Shown here: positions 20,125-29,045 of the stretch, in pieces
Position numbering within the stretch: the first letter of the stretch is position 1
How the letters are laid out: the number at the start of each line of letters is the position of its first letter
Notes under the pieces: model-generated
The model's input: the letters and a program-made list of their open reading frames with translations, nothing else
Told to the model about the DNA's origin: nothing
Databases searched by the model: none
Source of the DNA: Prorocentrum cordatum
Taxonomy: Eukaryota; Sar; Dinophyceae; Prorocentrales; Prorocentraceae
Assembly (NCBI GenBank): GCA_963575745.1
Contig: CAUYUJ010018492.1
Location: 169,275-201,774, forward strand
Length of the DNA stretch: 32,500 nucleotides
Direction: 5' to 3'
Position numbers and translations under genes: made by a program

Positions 20125-20796
20125 ATGTCTCCGCCGAATTTCACGAGCGCCCCTGACCGCGCTGTCAAACGCTACCACGTCTTCGCTCGAAGCGATGAAA
20201 GGGCACAACTTTGGACTTGCACAGCCTGCGCCATTGCGCATAGCGGCGAAGACATCAAAACACGAGTGCACGGCCTATCCTGTCCCGAGCACCAGTCCCA
20301 AACAGTCGGTCAACACAGCTTGAAAAAGCCGCCCCCCCGCACCGCAGCGGTCGTCGCTCACTCGCCGCGCCGCGGCAATGACATCGCAAACAAACATGAA
20401 TCGCAAGACCTGGCCGCGATACGATCAGGCAACTGGGGTCGTAATCTGGTGGGGGTCTCGAAGGGGGAGGAGAAGGAGGAGGAGGAGGAGGAGGAGGATG
20501 GGGATGGGGGTCGGTTAAACGATACTGAGCACATCCCACCGCCAGAGAAGCCGTGGAGTGCGCAGCTGGCCCGCGACATGTCCGAGAGCCCTCGGAACAG
20601 CCGCGGGGCCGCAGGCGGAGCCCCGAGCAGCTCTTTGCCTCCACGCCGGCGCCACCGCAGCGCACGGTGGGCCGGTGCACCGCGCCCGCGCCCTCGCGAC
20701 ATGCGAGCTGCAGAGGCGCCGCGCCCGAAGCCTTGCAGCAGTCGGCCTGACCTAGGGAACGACAAGTACGGAACGAATCCTTTTTGTTCCAAGTAA
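20125..20796 (+). CDS. Candidate open frame with a possible zinc-binding segment (weak)
   Basis: A 223-codon plus-strand frame includes LWTCTACAIAHSGEDIKTRV and HGLSCPEHQ, where C-x2-C and a later C-x2-H could bind metal. An acidic EEEEEEED run from a GGA-rich tract follows, then an R/P-rich end. The first about 110 residues have protein-like composition, while the rest looks driven by GC-rich repeats. Long overlapping frames also run on the minus strand. I do not recognise a family. An N-terminal zinc segment of a mobile element is one possibility. No promoter or splice evidence was seen. Confidence 0.25.
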   Translation: MSPPNFTSAPDRAVKRYHVFARSDERAQLWTCTACAIAHSGEDIKTRVHGLSCPEHQSQTVGQHSLKKPPPRTAAVVAHSPRRGNDIANKHESQDLAAIRSGNWGRNLVGVSKGEEKEEEEEEEDGDGGRLNDTEHIPPPEKPWSAQLARDMSESPRNSRGAAGGAPSSSLPPRRRHRSARWAGAPRPRPRDMRAAEAPRPKPCSSRPDLGNDKYGTNPFCSK

Positions 20797-21027
20797 GTCC
20801 ACGAAGTCCGAAGGAACACCAGGGGGGCTCGCCGCCAAAAGAGGTAGCGGAACGCATGCAAACCAAAGGAACGACCGAGCCCCTTTTGAAAAGTGATGTT
20901 CTTTAGTCAAGCCGGACCCTGTGCCTGACCTGTTCCAGAAAGCCAGCCCCTCTCGCAGTTGAAAGGGCTGGCAATGCAGCAAATTATCGGACGGTCTTGA
21001 GCCATTCGACGGGAATCTCCCTCGACA

Positions 21028-21462
21028 TCAGGGTTGATCGCCAATCGCACGTTGCTTGCTTACGATATGGGCAACAGTATATGGAGGTGAACCAAGAAGA
21101 CGCTGGCCCTTCAAATGCACTGCCTGTGCTTCACCCCGGCTGACCCCAACCACAATATCGCGAACAACGTAGTGTGCCAGCGACCGCACCGGCCTCTGAA
21201 CCTCAAAATCTCTGGAAAGAAATAGGCCACGGATCCATTGCCCGACCCGCCACCTACCCGCAATCATCTCTTCCTCTGCAATGCAATGCAATGCAATGCA
21301 AGAACACTCATAATTGAAACATCGAGGGCTAGGCGGTAATGGAAACCATATAAGGCTGGCTAGACTGGCGAAGGAATCCTTCATTTGACACAGGGAGCGG
21401 CGCCCACGTCTCACGCGAGCGCGACCAATCACGGAGATATATTTAGATCGGGCATGTTGCAT
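21028..21462 (-). CDS. Candidate minus-strand open frame (weak)
   Basis: A 144-codon minus frame contains VGQWIRGLFLSRDFEVQRPV, RSLAHYVVRDIVVGVSRGEA and KGQRLLGSPPYTVAHIVSKQ, which read like a folded domain but match nothing I know. The N-terminal third crosses a (TGCAA)n microsatellite (21279-21301), so the true start, if any, is probably internal or at an exon boundary. Confidence 0.25.
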   Translation of the reverse strand: MQHARSKYISVIGRARVRRGRRSLCQMKDSFASLASLIWFPLPPSPRCFNYECSCIALHCIAEEEMIAGRWRVGQWIRGLFLSRDFEVQRPVRSLAHYVVRDIVVGVSRGEAQAVHLKGQRLLGSPPYTVAHIVSKQRAIGDQP

Positions 21463-21714
21463 GTTCTCCTACAGGCGGATGTTGGAAGAAAAATGAAACA
21501 TAGTCACCCAGCATTCAAACAAAAAACAGCCTGAATATCGTCCCCATACTATGTTTGGACTGTGTTAAAGTCTTCCTCCTGTAGAGAGACATGCCCAACT
21601 TAAAGATAGAGGAGAGAGCCGCAGCTTCAGTCCTGGGTGGTTACTTGAGGAGCGAGGAAGGACGGAGGGAGGGAGGGGAAGAGATCGGCGAGCAGGCGTG
21701 GGAAGGATGCAGAG

Positions 21715-21815
21715 GGAGAGAGAGAGAGAGAGAGAAAAAAAAAAAGAGAGAGAGAGAGAGAAACAAAAAGCAGACAGAGAGATATAAAGAGAGAGAGAGA
21801 GAGAGAGAGCGCAAC
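21715..21815. repeat. GA dinucleotide tract
   Basis: Two GAGAGA runs are separated by an A-rich stretch. The frames through it (E/R/K or S/L repeats) are artefacts. Confidence 0.9.
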
Positions 21816-21939
21816 AAACAAACTATACGTATACAGGAACACCCCGTAATTGCGGATCAGAGTGAAGGGGCGGGCACGGGCGACGCGGGCGTCGAGCCGG
21901 CGGACCTCGTGGCCCTCACGCATGCACAAGAAGCCTGGA

Positions 21940-22330
21940 ACGAATGCAAAAGAAGCCCGCCGCAGGCGCCAAAAATTTTGGCTGGGTCGCGGGGTGGGTC
22001 GCGGTGTGTCGCGGGTGGGTCGCGGGTTGGTCGCGGGTGGGTCGCGGGTTGAGTCGCGGGTGGGTCTCGGGGTGGGCCGCCAGTGGGTCGCCGATGCAAA
22101 AGGAATCCACCGCAGGCGCCGAAGTTTTGGCATGTTCAGTGAACGTAGTTTGGGTCGCGGGTGGGTCGCAGGCTCCCCACCTCCACCTGGAAGGAATTCA
22201 AAAACAGCCCGCCGCAGGCGACGAAAATTTTGATTTGTACACTGAACGAGGTTTGGGTCGCGGGTGGGTCGCAGGTTCTCCACCTGGAACGACCTAGAAC
22301 GAATGCAAGAGAAACCAGCCGCAAGCGCCG
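21940..22330 (+). repeat. Roughly 105-bp repeat with GCCGCAGGCG core
   Basis: The core GCCGCAGGCGCCGAAAATTT (with changes) occurs near 21958, 22102, 22209 and 22318, separated by GGGTCGCGGGTGGGTCGC stretches. The last three are about 105 bp apart. Two units also share TGAACG(A/T)(G/A)GTTTGGGTCG. Confidence 0.7.
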
Positions 22331-22605
22331 AAAATTTCGGGTGGGTCGCGGGGTGGGTCGCGGGGTGGGTCGCGGGTGGGTCGCGGGTGGGTCGCCAGGG
22401 GGGTCTCGGGGTGGGTCGCGGGTGGATCGCGGGTGGGTCGCGGGTGGGTCGCGGGTGGGTCGCGGGTGGGTCGCGGGTGGGTCGCGGGGTGGGTCGCGGG
22501 TGGATCGCGGGGTGGGTCGCGGGTGGGTCGCGGGTGGGTCGCGGGTGGGTCGCGGGTGGGTCGCGGGGTGGGTCGCGGGTGGCGCGGGGTGGGTCGCGGG
22601 TGGGA
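22330..22605 (+). repeat. GGGTGGGTCGC minisatellite
   Basis: Units of 10-11 bp (GGGTGGGTCGC, GGGGTGGGTCGC, GGGTGGATCGC) with runs of three or more G at short spacing make G-quadruplex formation likely. Minus frames read TRDPPATHPRP repeats, an artefact. Confidence 0.9.
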
Positions 22606-22701
22606 CGACGACAACAACAACAAACAACAACAAACAACAACAAACAACAACAAACAACAACAAACAACAACAGCAACAACAACAAAAACAACAACAAAAG
22701 C

Positions 22702-22732
<31 letters not shown>

Positions 22733-22745
22733 CCAACAACAACAA
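22606..22745. repeat. CAA/AAC trinucleotide array
   Basis: AACAACAACA units with AAAC interruptions, followed by a CGACGACG stretch. Confidence 0.92.
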
Positions 22746-22809
22746 CACGTCGACGACGTCGGCGACGACGACGGCGAGCGAAAGCGAGAGCGAAAGAGAA
22801 CGGCAGGAG

Positions 22810-23255
22810 GGCCACAAGGACACGAAGTAGGCCACGAAGGGCAGCAGCGGGGACACGAAGGGAATGCTTATGGGGCCACGAAAAGCTCGAACGAGCGGGG
22901 GCCACGAAGGGATCATAATGCGGGGCCGCAAAAAGGCAAGCAACTGGGCCACGTAGGACAGATGCATATGGGGCCACCACGGGCGCGAACGAGCGGGGGC
23001 CACGAAGGGCATACATATATGGGGCCACGAAGGGCAGCGAGGGGGCCACGAAGGGATGCAACGGGGCCACGAAGGGCAGCGAGGGGGCCACGAAGGGCTG
23101 CGACGGGGCCACGGAGGGCAGTGAGGGGGCCACGAAGGGCTGCAACGGGGCCACGAAGGGCAGCGAGGGGGCCACGAAAGGCTGCAACGGGACCACGAAA
23201 CAAAGCGAGGAGGCCACGAAGGGCCGCAACGGGACCACGAAGGGCAGCGAGATCC
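22810..23255 (+). repeat. 21-bp satellite D, array 1
   Basis: GGGGCCACGAAGGGCAGCGA-type units start about every 21 bp (for example GCCACG at 23045, 23066 and 23087). A longer variant, GGCGCGAACGAGCGGGGGCC, is interspersed. Because 21 is a multiple of three, the array is open in frames on both strands (GPRRAAR/GPRRAAT or FVAPSLP peptides). The same satellite recurs at 24916 and 31105. Confidence 0.92.
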
Positions 23256-23264
23256 CGATTCCGA

Positions 23265-23507
23265 TGTAATCTGTGAGGGAGTCCCAAGCGTGAGCGCGAC
23301 TCCTGGGTGCCTGGGTGTCGGGAGCGCGGCGCTTGAGTAAATTGCAAGACGTTCCAACGCAAGGGCGCTATTCCTCAGCAAATTGCAAGCAAGTCTCCAG
23401 CGAGAGCGCGACTCCAGAGCGCCGGGAGAATAAATCCGAAGGGAGTCCCAAGCGAGAGCGCGATTCCTGAATAAAACGCGATGAAATCTTGGGCGGGAGC
23501 GGGAGCC
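23265..23507 (+). repeat. 41-bp satellite E, array 1
   Basis: Diverged units contain GAAGTCCCAAGCGAGAGCGC, GATTC and AATAAA..GC. They follow satellite D here and also near 25200, so D and E travel together. Confidence 0.75.
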
Positions 23508-24634
23508 GTTGTTGTTGTTGTTGTTGTTGTTGAACATTATTAATTCTAAAGAATAATTATTGTTGGGACCCCTGGTGCACGGCCCCCCTGCGCCGCCTAG
23601 GCCGCAGCTACATTTTCATCATTTTCGTGAGGAAGCCTCAGGTAATACGATGTCATCAAGATCCGGTTGTTTTGTTGTAATCCGTTTTCCCTTGCAAAAA
23701 ACACTATAAAATGACATTTCTTGTTCTAATATAATCAAATTTCAAGAATCCCTTGCAAAAAATAAGGTAAAGTGGACATTCGCGCGCGCAAGACGAAATC
23801 CTTCCAAAAGCTTAGTGTTCGGAGCGATTTTAACATAAAAACATCAAAAAACCAATGGTTTTTCAACAAAAAAATGTCAAAATCTCATCCCGCGCGCTCT
23901 TGCGGATTCGTAGGAAACCAACACTTTTTAAACATTTCTGTCAAACGGGCTTTTGCGAGCAACTTTTTCGAACTTCTGCGACAACGGTTGCGCACCTGCC
24001 AGGGCCATCATCCCTGTCAAATAATACCATGCGGGACACATTCGTTTTTTCTTCGCGCGCGCACGCCGAAATCTATCTTGTGAGTACGTATCATGTGTAT
24101 CATGTGTATCATGTACCATATGCATCATATGCAACAGATGTTCTGTGGAAGGCTTAACAACTTCTGTGGGTTAACAAGGCTTAACAACTTCTGTGGGTGT
24201 ACGAACGTAGGCTTAACAACTTCTGTGGGTGTGTACTCCACGCCAGTGTAGTAGCCACGGTCGTCCGCAGGCCACGAAGTGAAGTGTCCGAACGTCATAG
24301 GGCGGGAAGCTGGGTGTGGGTGGTGGCGAAGAGTCGTGTGGATATTTGGTAGAGCTTGCACTGCCCCCCACAAAGTGGGGGTATTGGCTGGCGTCGCATG
24401 AAAACCCTGGCACTGGTGAGAACACTGAGCGTTCGGGTAAAGTGATTGTTGTTGTTGTTGTTGTTGTTGTAAGCCGGGGGCCAACGACACAGTTTGACCT
24501 TCAAGACTTTCCCTGATAAAAAACAGGGTGCGAGCCCCGGGAAGGCACTTCAATCGAAAAAACAATGTGCACCACACGGGGGGGAACAATAATAATTATT
24601 CTTCAGAAGTGAGAATTCAACAACAACAACAGCA
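23508..24634. mobile_element. 1.1-kb element with inverted ends (GTT...AAC)
   Basis: The left end (23508-23580) reads (GTT)n, GAAC, then AAAGAATAATTATTGTT and ...CTGGTGCAC. The right end (24566-24634), reverse complemented, reads (GTT)n, GAATTC, then GAAGAATAATTATTATTGTT and ...GTGGTGCAC. The ends are thus about 70-bp imperfect inverted repeats. The interior is much more AT-rich than the flanks, has an AAAAACCA/TGGTTTTT palindrome near 23850, three copies of GGCTTAACAACTTCTGTGGG (24151, 24178, 24210), a CCCCCAC/GTGGGGG hairpin (24362-24378) and a further internal GTT tract (about 24448-24474). No transposase is encoded, so if mobile it is non-autonomous. I found no clear target-site duplication. 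Confidence 0.55.
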
Positions 24635-24915
24635 ACCATCAGCTCAAGACTGTTCGCTCTTATCTGCTCGCGTGTCATTCAGAATGCATACCCCAAACCC
24701 CGGATACCCGCCCTCTTCGTCTTCGATCGTACCCCCTTTTGGGGGGTATAGTCATTGTGCCACGTGTGGTCGGTGAAGCCCTTGAAAACGAAGGGTAACA
24801 GAGAACGGGGGATAATAAGGACGAAGGGATCGGAGGAAGGGAGGGGAGGGGCAAAAAAGAGGGAGGACGATGATTTGCGCTGTGAGTGGCGATTCAGCTT
24901 GCGCCATGGCTTGCG
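24635..24915. other. Spacer with TACCCCC/GGGGGTA hairpin
   Basis: Unrecognised sequence. Near 24730-24748, TACCCCC and GGGGGGTA pair across TTTT. A purine-rich GGAGGGGAGGGG stretch lies around 24835-24865. Confidence 0.45.
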
Positions 24916-25198
24916 CCAGCCGCAAAGGGCGACAGCGGGGCCACGAAGGGCATGCATATGGGGCCACAACGGGCGCGAGCGAGCGGGGGTCACGTAGGGC
25001 ATTCGTACATGGGGCCACGAAGGGCGACAGCGGGGCCACGAAGGGCATGCATATGGGGCCACGACGGGCGCGAACGAGCGGGGGCCACGAAGGGCATTCG
25101 TATATGGTGCCACAAAGGGCGACAGCGGGGCCACGAAGGGCAGCGAGAGGGCCATGAAGGGCGACAGCGGGGCTACGAAGGGCATGCGTCGTATGGTT
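24916..25198 (+). repeat. 21-bp satellite D, array 2
   Basis: The same units as 22810-23255 in the same orientation, including the GGGCGCGAACGAGCGGGGGC variant near 25065. Confidence 0.92.
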
Positions 25199-25298
25199 GC
25201 GAGGAAGTCCAAGGCGAGAGCGCGATTCTCAAATAAACTGTGAGGAAGTATCAGGCGGGAGGCGCGATTCGGCGGTAAATTGCAAGGAAGTCCCCAGC
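25199..25298 (+). repeat. 41-bp satellite E, array 2 (left of the LINE)
   Basis: GAGGAAGT starts at 25201 and 25242 and CAAGGAAGT at 25283, a 41-bp period. The third unit stops after CCCCAGC (25292-25298), where the LINE begins. The remainder of that unit resumes at 31065. Confidence 0.85.
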
Positions 25299-26293
25299 CT
25301 GGGCGGAGCGTGGTCGAGAGATTCAGTTGGGTGTGCCCGATTTGCGACAAACAGTTTGTTCGGTTCGACTTCGACCTGCTGAGGGCGAACAAGGGGCAGC
25401 ACATCTATGCGAAGCACCGGGGGGACCCCGCAGTCAAGAAGATCCCGCGGTTGTACGTCACCAAGAACGTGCAGATGCCTACTCTGTTTACGGACACGGA
25501 CGCCTTCCTGGCCACCGGCATCCCCAAGGAGGTCCGCACGTGGTCGTGTCCGATGCCTGGGTGTGACGTCGCCACCGCAGCCCCGCTGCTCACCCAGCCC
25601 GTGCGCACGCGGCTTTTGCGGCACCACTGGTCGACGGCTCACAAGGACGAGTTGGAGTATGACAGTTTTTCGAACAAGAGCATTGGTTTCAATCAGTCTG
25701 CGACTCAGAAGGCCCACTGCCTGATCGGCGTGGAGGCTATGTGGAAGGAACGGACTGTGTCCAAATGGCACGACAGACAGGTAAACGGCCACCACTTCAA
25801 GGTCGTGGAGCTCGGGTCGGCGATCTGGGGCAAGGAGCAGAACAAGTCCCCCGCCGGCCGGACGCACCTGAACGGAGCGCCGTCGCGGCAGCGCACGTGC
25901 ATTCACTGCTTCGGCGTGTGGCCGATGTGCCGCAACGGGGAGGAGGTCGCGAACTTCCGATGCCAGGGCCTTGCCGACGGGGGCCTCATCTGGCGCACCG
26001 AGAACCACCTCTGGAAGTGGCATCACACCACAGTGGCAGACAGGACCGCCCTCAAGGAGCTCTGGGACCAGGGTCGCACGCCCATGTCCTCGCAGCAGTG
26101 GGAGACGCTGTCCAAGGCGGCGGACTTGGTCGCGCAGACGCGGGCCGCGACGGAGCCGCAGCAGATCCAGGACCTGGTGGTGCAGACGGTCGCGGCCATC
26201 AACAGCCTCAGCGACGGGGACTTCACCAAGAAGGCGGTGGCGCAGCAGGTCAAGAGGTGGACAAGGGCCGCAAGGGCCGCCGCCCGATGCTGA
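25299..26293 (+). pseudogene. LINE N-terminal zinc-finger region
   Basis: Frame opening at 25280 (upstream residues come from satellite) and ending at TGA 26291-26293. Counting from 25280, finger 1 is C19-x2-C22...H41-x4-H46 (CPICDKQF to HIYAKH). Finger 2 is C90-x4-C95...H115/116...H121 (CPMPGC to HHWSTAH). Finger 3 has C207-x2-C210 (CIHC) and H243-x4-H248 (HLWKWH). Such fingers bind nucleic acid in LINE proteins (family knowledge); the specific target is unknown. The sequence just before the stop (VAQQVKRWTRAARAA) appears to continue in the next frame as PPDAEAEAAAAPHEAGELTL, so the zinc fingers and endonuclease were probably one protein before a one-base-type frame shift. A deliberate frameshift site is not excluded. 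Confidence 0.75.
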
Positions 26294-28564
26294 GGCGGAG
26301 GCGGCCGCCGCGCCGCACGAGGCTGGCGAGCTCACTCTCGCCACTGCGAATGTCAGTTCTTGGCACGCTCACAGCCGTGCTCTCCTCAACGCGGCTGTGC
26401 AGCACCAGTGTGATGTCGTCATGTTACAGGAGTGTCGCCTGACACAGATGCAGCTCATTACTCAGCAGTCCACGCTGCGCCAGTCCAGATTTACTCTCTA
26501 CAGAGGCACATGGGCAGAGGAGGCAGGCGTCCACCACTCGGCTTCACGGGAATGCGTCGGTGGGCTTTGCTTTCTTGTTCACAATGACTGTCAATTTCGT
26601 TTGATTGATTCTGCGCGCATGCCCGGCGGGGAGGCGGCCATCGGCGTCGTAACGGCCGGCTCCTTCACCACTGTCGTGGGCAACGTGCACAGGCGGTCAG
26701 CTTCCTCCGATGCTGAAAAGCTGGCGCTGGAGGAATGGATACAAGGAGTACTGGCCACGTGGAACTCCGACCAGACCGTTTTCTTGGGGGGTGACTTCAA
26801 CGAGCTCCCGCACCGGGTCGATATGGAAAAGATGTGTGGCGGCAGCTTCCGCGTGGTGGCAGGCATGCGGCCGACCCGGCGCCAAGGGAATCGTAACATA
26901 GATTACTTCGTGGTGCGGGCTCGTGGGGGCCTCCGCGCAACAGTCTCTGATGTTCCGATTGCAGATCACTGCCTCGTCTACATGAACATCCCCGCTTCGG
27001 GGCTCACGATCGACAGAGGCATGCAATGGGAAAGGCCGCGCCCATACCGGGCGCCACAGGAGGAGGAAGAGGAGGACAGAGCAGCTTGGACAGCACGGGT
27101 TGCTGATTCGTGGCAATCGAAGGCAGAGACAGATTTTACTTCTACAGATGAATGGTGGGCGTCCTGGACGCAAAGGGCAGAGAGCGCTCTGCGCGTTGCC
27201 TCGGACACGCCGGCCGCCAAGGGTTGGAAGCACCAGTCCAAGATTCGGGAGCGCCCGAAGCCGTCGGACATCCTGCCGAGCAGCCTGCAGCTCTCGCCGG
27301 AGGAGGACATGCTGCGCTGGCACGTGGCCCTGGACGAGGACTGCTCGCGGAGGTCATGGGCAGAGCGGCAGCAATTCCAGAAAGAAGAGGCCACCCTGCG
27401 CCGGAGGCTCGCCCTCCCTTCCGACGCCGCTTTTCGGGCAAGGCGGAAGGCTGCCGACAAGCGGCTGCGCGACATGCTGTCGAAGGAAGAGAACGAGCGA
27501 CTGGCCGCCTGGCGCCGGAAGCTGAACGACATGCGCGGCTACGTGTACCGGTGGGTAAAGGGAGCGGCGCATTCCTCACCTTCGTGCTCTTTCCTGGCGC
27601 CGTACACCGACCAGGGCAGTGGGGAGGTGGAGGAGGAGGGAGGAGGAGGAAGAGGAGGCAGAGGAAGCAGCGACAGAGGAGGAGGAGGAGGAGCGCAAGG
27701 TGAAGCAGAAGCTGAAGGAGGAGGAGACAGACCCCCCGACCTCTGGTGGGTGTACGGCGCTGAGGCGATGCAGGTGTTGGCCGATTTCTGGAAGCAGCAC
27801 TTCGACGGCATGCGGGGTGGAGCTGACCCGCAGGCCTTCTTGAGGGAGTATGCGGAGGAGATCGCTTTCATGAAGCGTCGCATCGCAGCAGCACGCGAGC
27901 GTCTACCACATGACGTTGCGTCGGCGATGCAGGCAGCTAGATGGGCTCACCCGAACATCCACGAGATGCGCCGGGCCCTCAAGCCGATGAAGGGCAGGGC
28001 CGCGGGGATCGATCTGTGGAGCGCAGACGAGCTGCTGGTACTGCCAGACAAAGCACTTCTTGAGCTGGCAGACCTGTGCTGCCTGGCGGAGCAGACGGAG
28101 TTCCCGCAGGCGTGGGTGCAGTGGCGACAGATCCACATCCCGAAGGACACGCATACTGACCACAAACTCAACAGATTCAGACCGATCGCCATATCTTCGG
28201 CGGCGTGGCGCTGGTGGATGCGTATCCGCACGCATCAGATCGTCAGCTACCTCATGCCTGTATTCCACCACTGCCAGGCCGGCGGGATTCCAGGGCGGAC
28301 TCTGGAGTCGCTGTTGGATGGCATCTTGGACCGGATCGAGCAAACCCTTGCGGACGAGGACGGGTGCGTCTACGTCCGGCTCTGGGACTTCAAGGCCGCC
28401 TTCGACAGCGTCTCGCCGGCGCTGGCAGAGGAGCTATGGAGGGCCCTTGGCGTGGAAGATTTTTTGGTCACATCGATCACTCGCACGTGGAGACGACAGA
28501 TCAGGTATTGTGAGCTCGCTGGAGTGGTTCATCCTACACCTTTCGAGGTCAGGAACTCCCTGCC
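26260..28564 (+). pseudogene. LINE AP endonuclease and first half of reverse transcriptase
   Basis: The stop-free frame (ATG-bounded from 25971, but meaningful only from about 26260) encodes the endonuclease at 26328-27000. Its motifs are ATANVSSW (Asn at 26349), VVMLQECR (Glu at 26430), FLGGDFNELP (Asp at 26793), RNIDYFVVR, and terminal ADHCLVY (His at 26967). These are the expected catalytic positions of exonuclease-endonuclease-phosphatase domains, with A-D-H replacing the usual S-D-H. A linker with a G/E-rich expansion (27620-27735) follows. The reverse transcriptase then shows NRFRPIAISS (about 28168), QAGGIPGRTLESLL (about 28276) and motif A YVRLWDFKAAFDSVS, with aspartates at 28386 and 28404. 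The frame is interrupted at NSLP (28554-28564), exactly where motif B should continue as QGDP. The endonuclease nicks target DNA and the RT copies element RNA there (established for LINEs). Confidence 0.88.
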
Positions 28565-28733
28565 TAGGGCGCAAACAAACCTACCTCGCTTTTGACCACC
28601 CTCGCTTCCAAGAGATACCAAGCAACGCCAAATTGCAGCCGTACTGGTCAGGCCTCTTGACGAGGAGGCGCGTGGTATGACTTGGTTTTGCCTGGAAGCG
28701 AAAGCGGGGGAGGTAAATCACGCCCTGACTGCC
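28560..28733. mobile_element. 164-bp insertion with inverted ends and CTGCC target duplication inside RT motif B
   Basis: CTGCC occurs at 28560-28564 and 28729-28733. Between them, the left end (AGGGCG at 28566, TACCTCGCTTT at 28582, CGCTTCCAAG at 28603) is matched by the reverse complement of the right end (AGGGCG ending at 28721, TACCTCCCCCGCTTT, CGCTTCCAGG), so the insert folds on itself. Removing 28565-28733 (169 nt) joins NSLP to QGDPAS in one frame, the standard RT motif B. It is best explained as a MITE-like or introner-like element. None of the possible junctions gives GT-AG or GC-AG borders, so splicing would have to be non-canonical. Confidence 0.75.
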
Positions 28734-29045
28734 GCAAGGGGATCCAGCTTCCATGGTGGCCATGGCCACGCTGATGGCACCAGTGGTGTGGCGGGCGGTC
28801 GGGTCTCTGGGAGAGCGTGCGGAGGCGGTACTCAGCGTCTGCGCAGACGACCGGGCGGCAGCCTCGGAGGATTCTAGCACAATCCAGCTCATCGACGGGA
28901 TGTGGCGTCGCTTTGTTGATTTTTTTTTCACAAAAGGCAATGATTTTTCGAGGAAAGATGAAAACAAAGACAAAGATTGTGAGACGTGTGCGTCCAAAGA
29001 CGGTATGACCCTTAAATTTGTGTGTTTTTTACGGTCACTGGCATG
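28734..29045 (+). pseudogene. LINE reverse transcriptase, motifs B to C
   Basis: This frame starts at the insertion edge: LPQGDPASMVAMATLMAP (QGDP at 28735-28746), then VWRAVGSLGERAEAVLSVCA and DDRAAASE. The catalytic pair is at 28846-28851 in a CADDR context, where most LINEs have YADD. STIQLIDGMWRRFVDFF follows, as expected for the segment after the catalytic box. From about 28915 the DNA becomes AT-rich and the reading (TKGNDFSRKDENKDKDCETC) loses RT character. The frame then changes, so a deletion or another insertion near 28915-29045 is likely. The replacement of Tyr by Cys in the catalytic box would be expected to impair activity, but some lineages vary here. Confidence 0.7.

Noticed and set aside
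21627-23537. 636-codon minus frame (TRDPPATHPRP and FVAPSLP repeats)
   Set aside because: It crosses the GA, GGGTGGGTCGC, CAA and 21-bp arrays in succession; all are simple repeats.
24475-24550. GGTGCGAGCCC with a possible T-arm (tRNA-derived SINE)
   Set aside because: The 7-nt loop fits, but no A box or acceptor pairing lies upstream.
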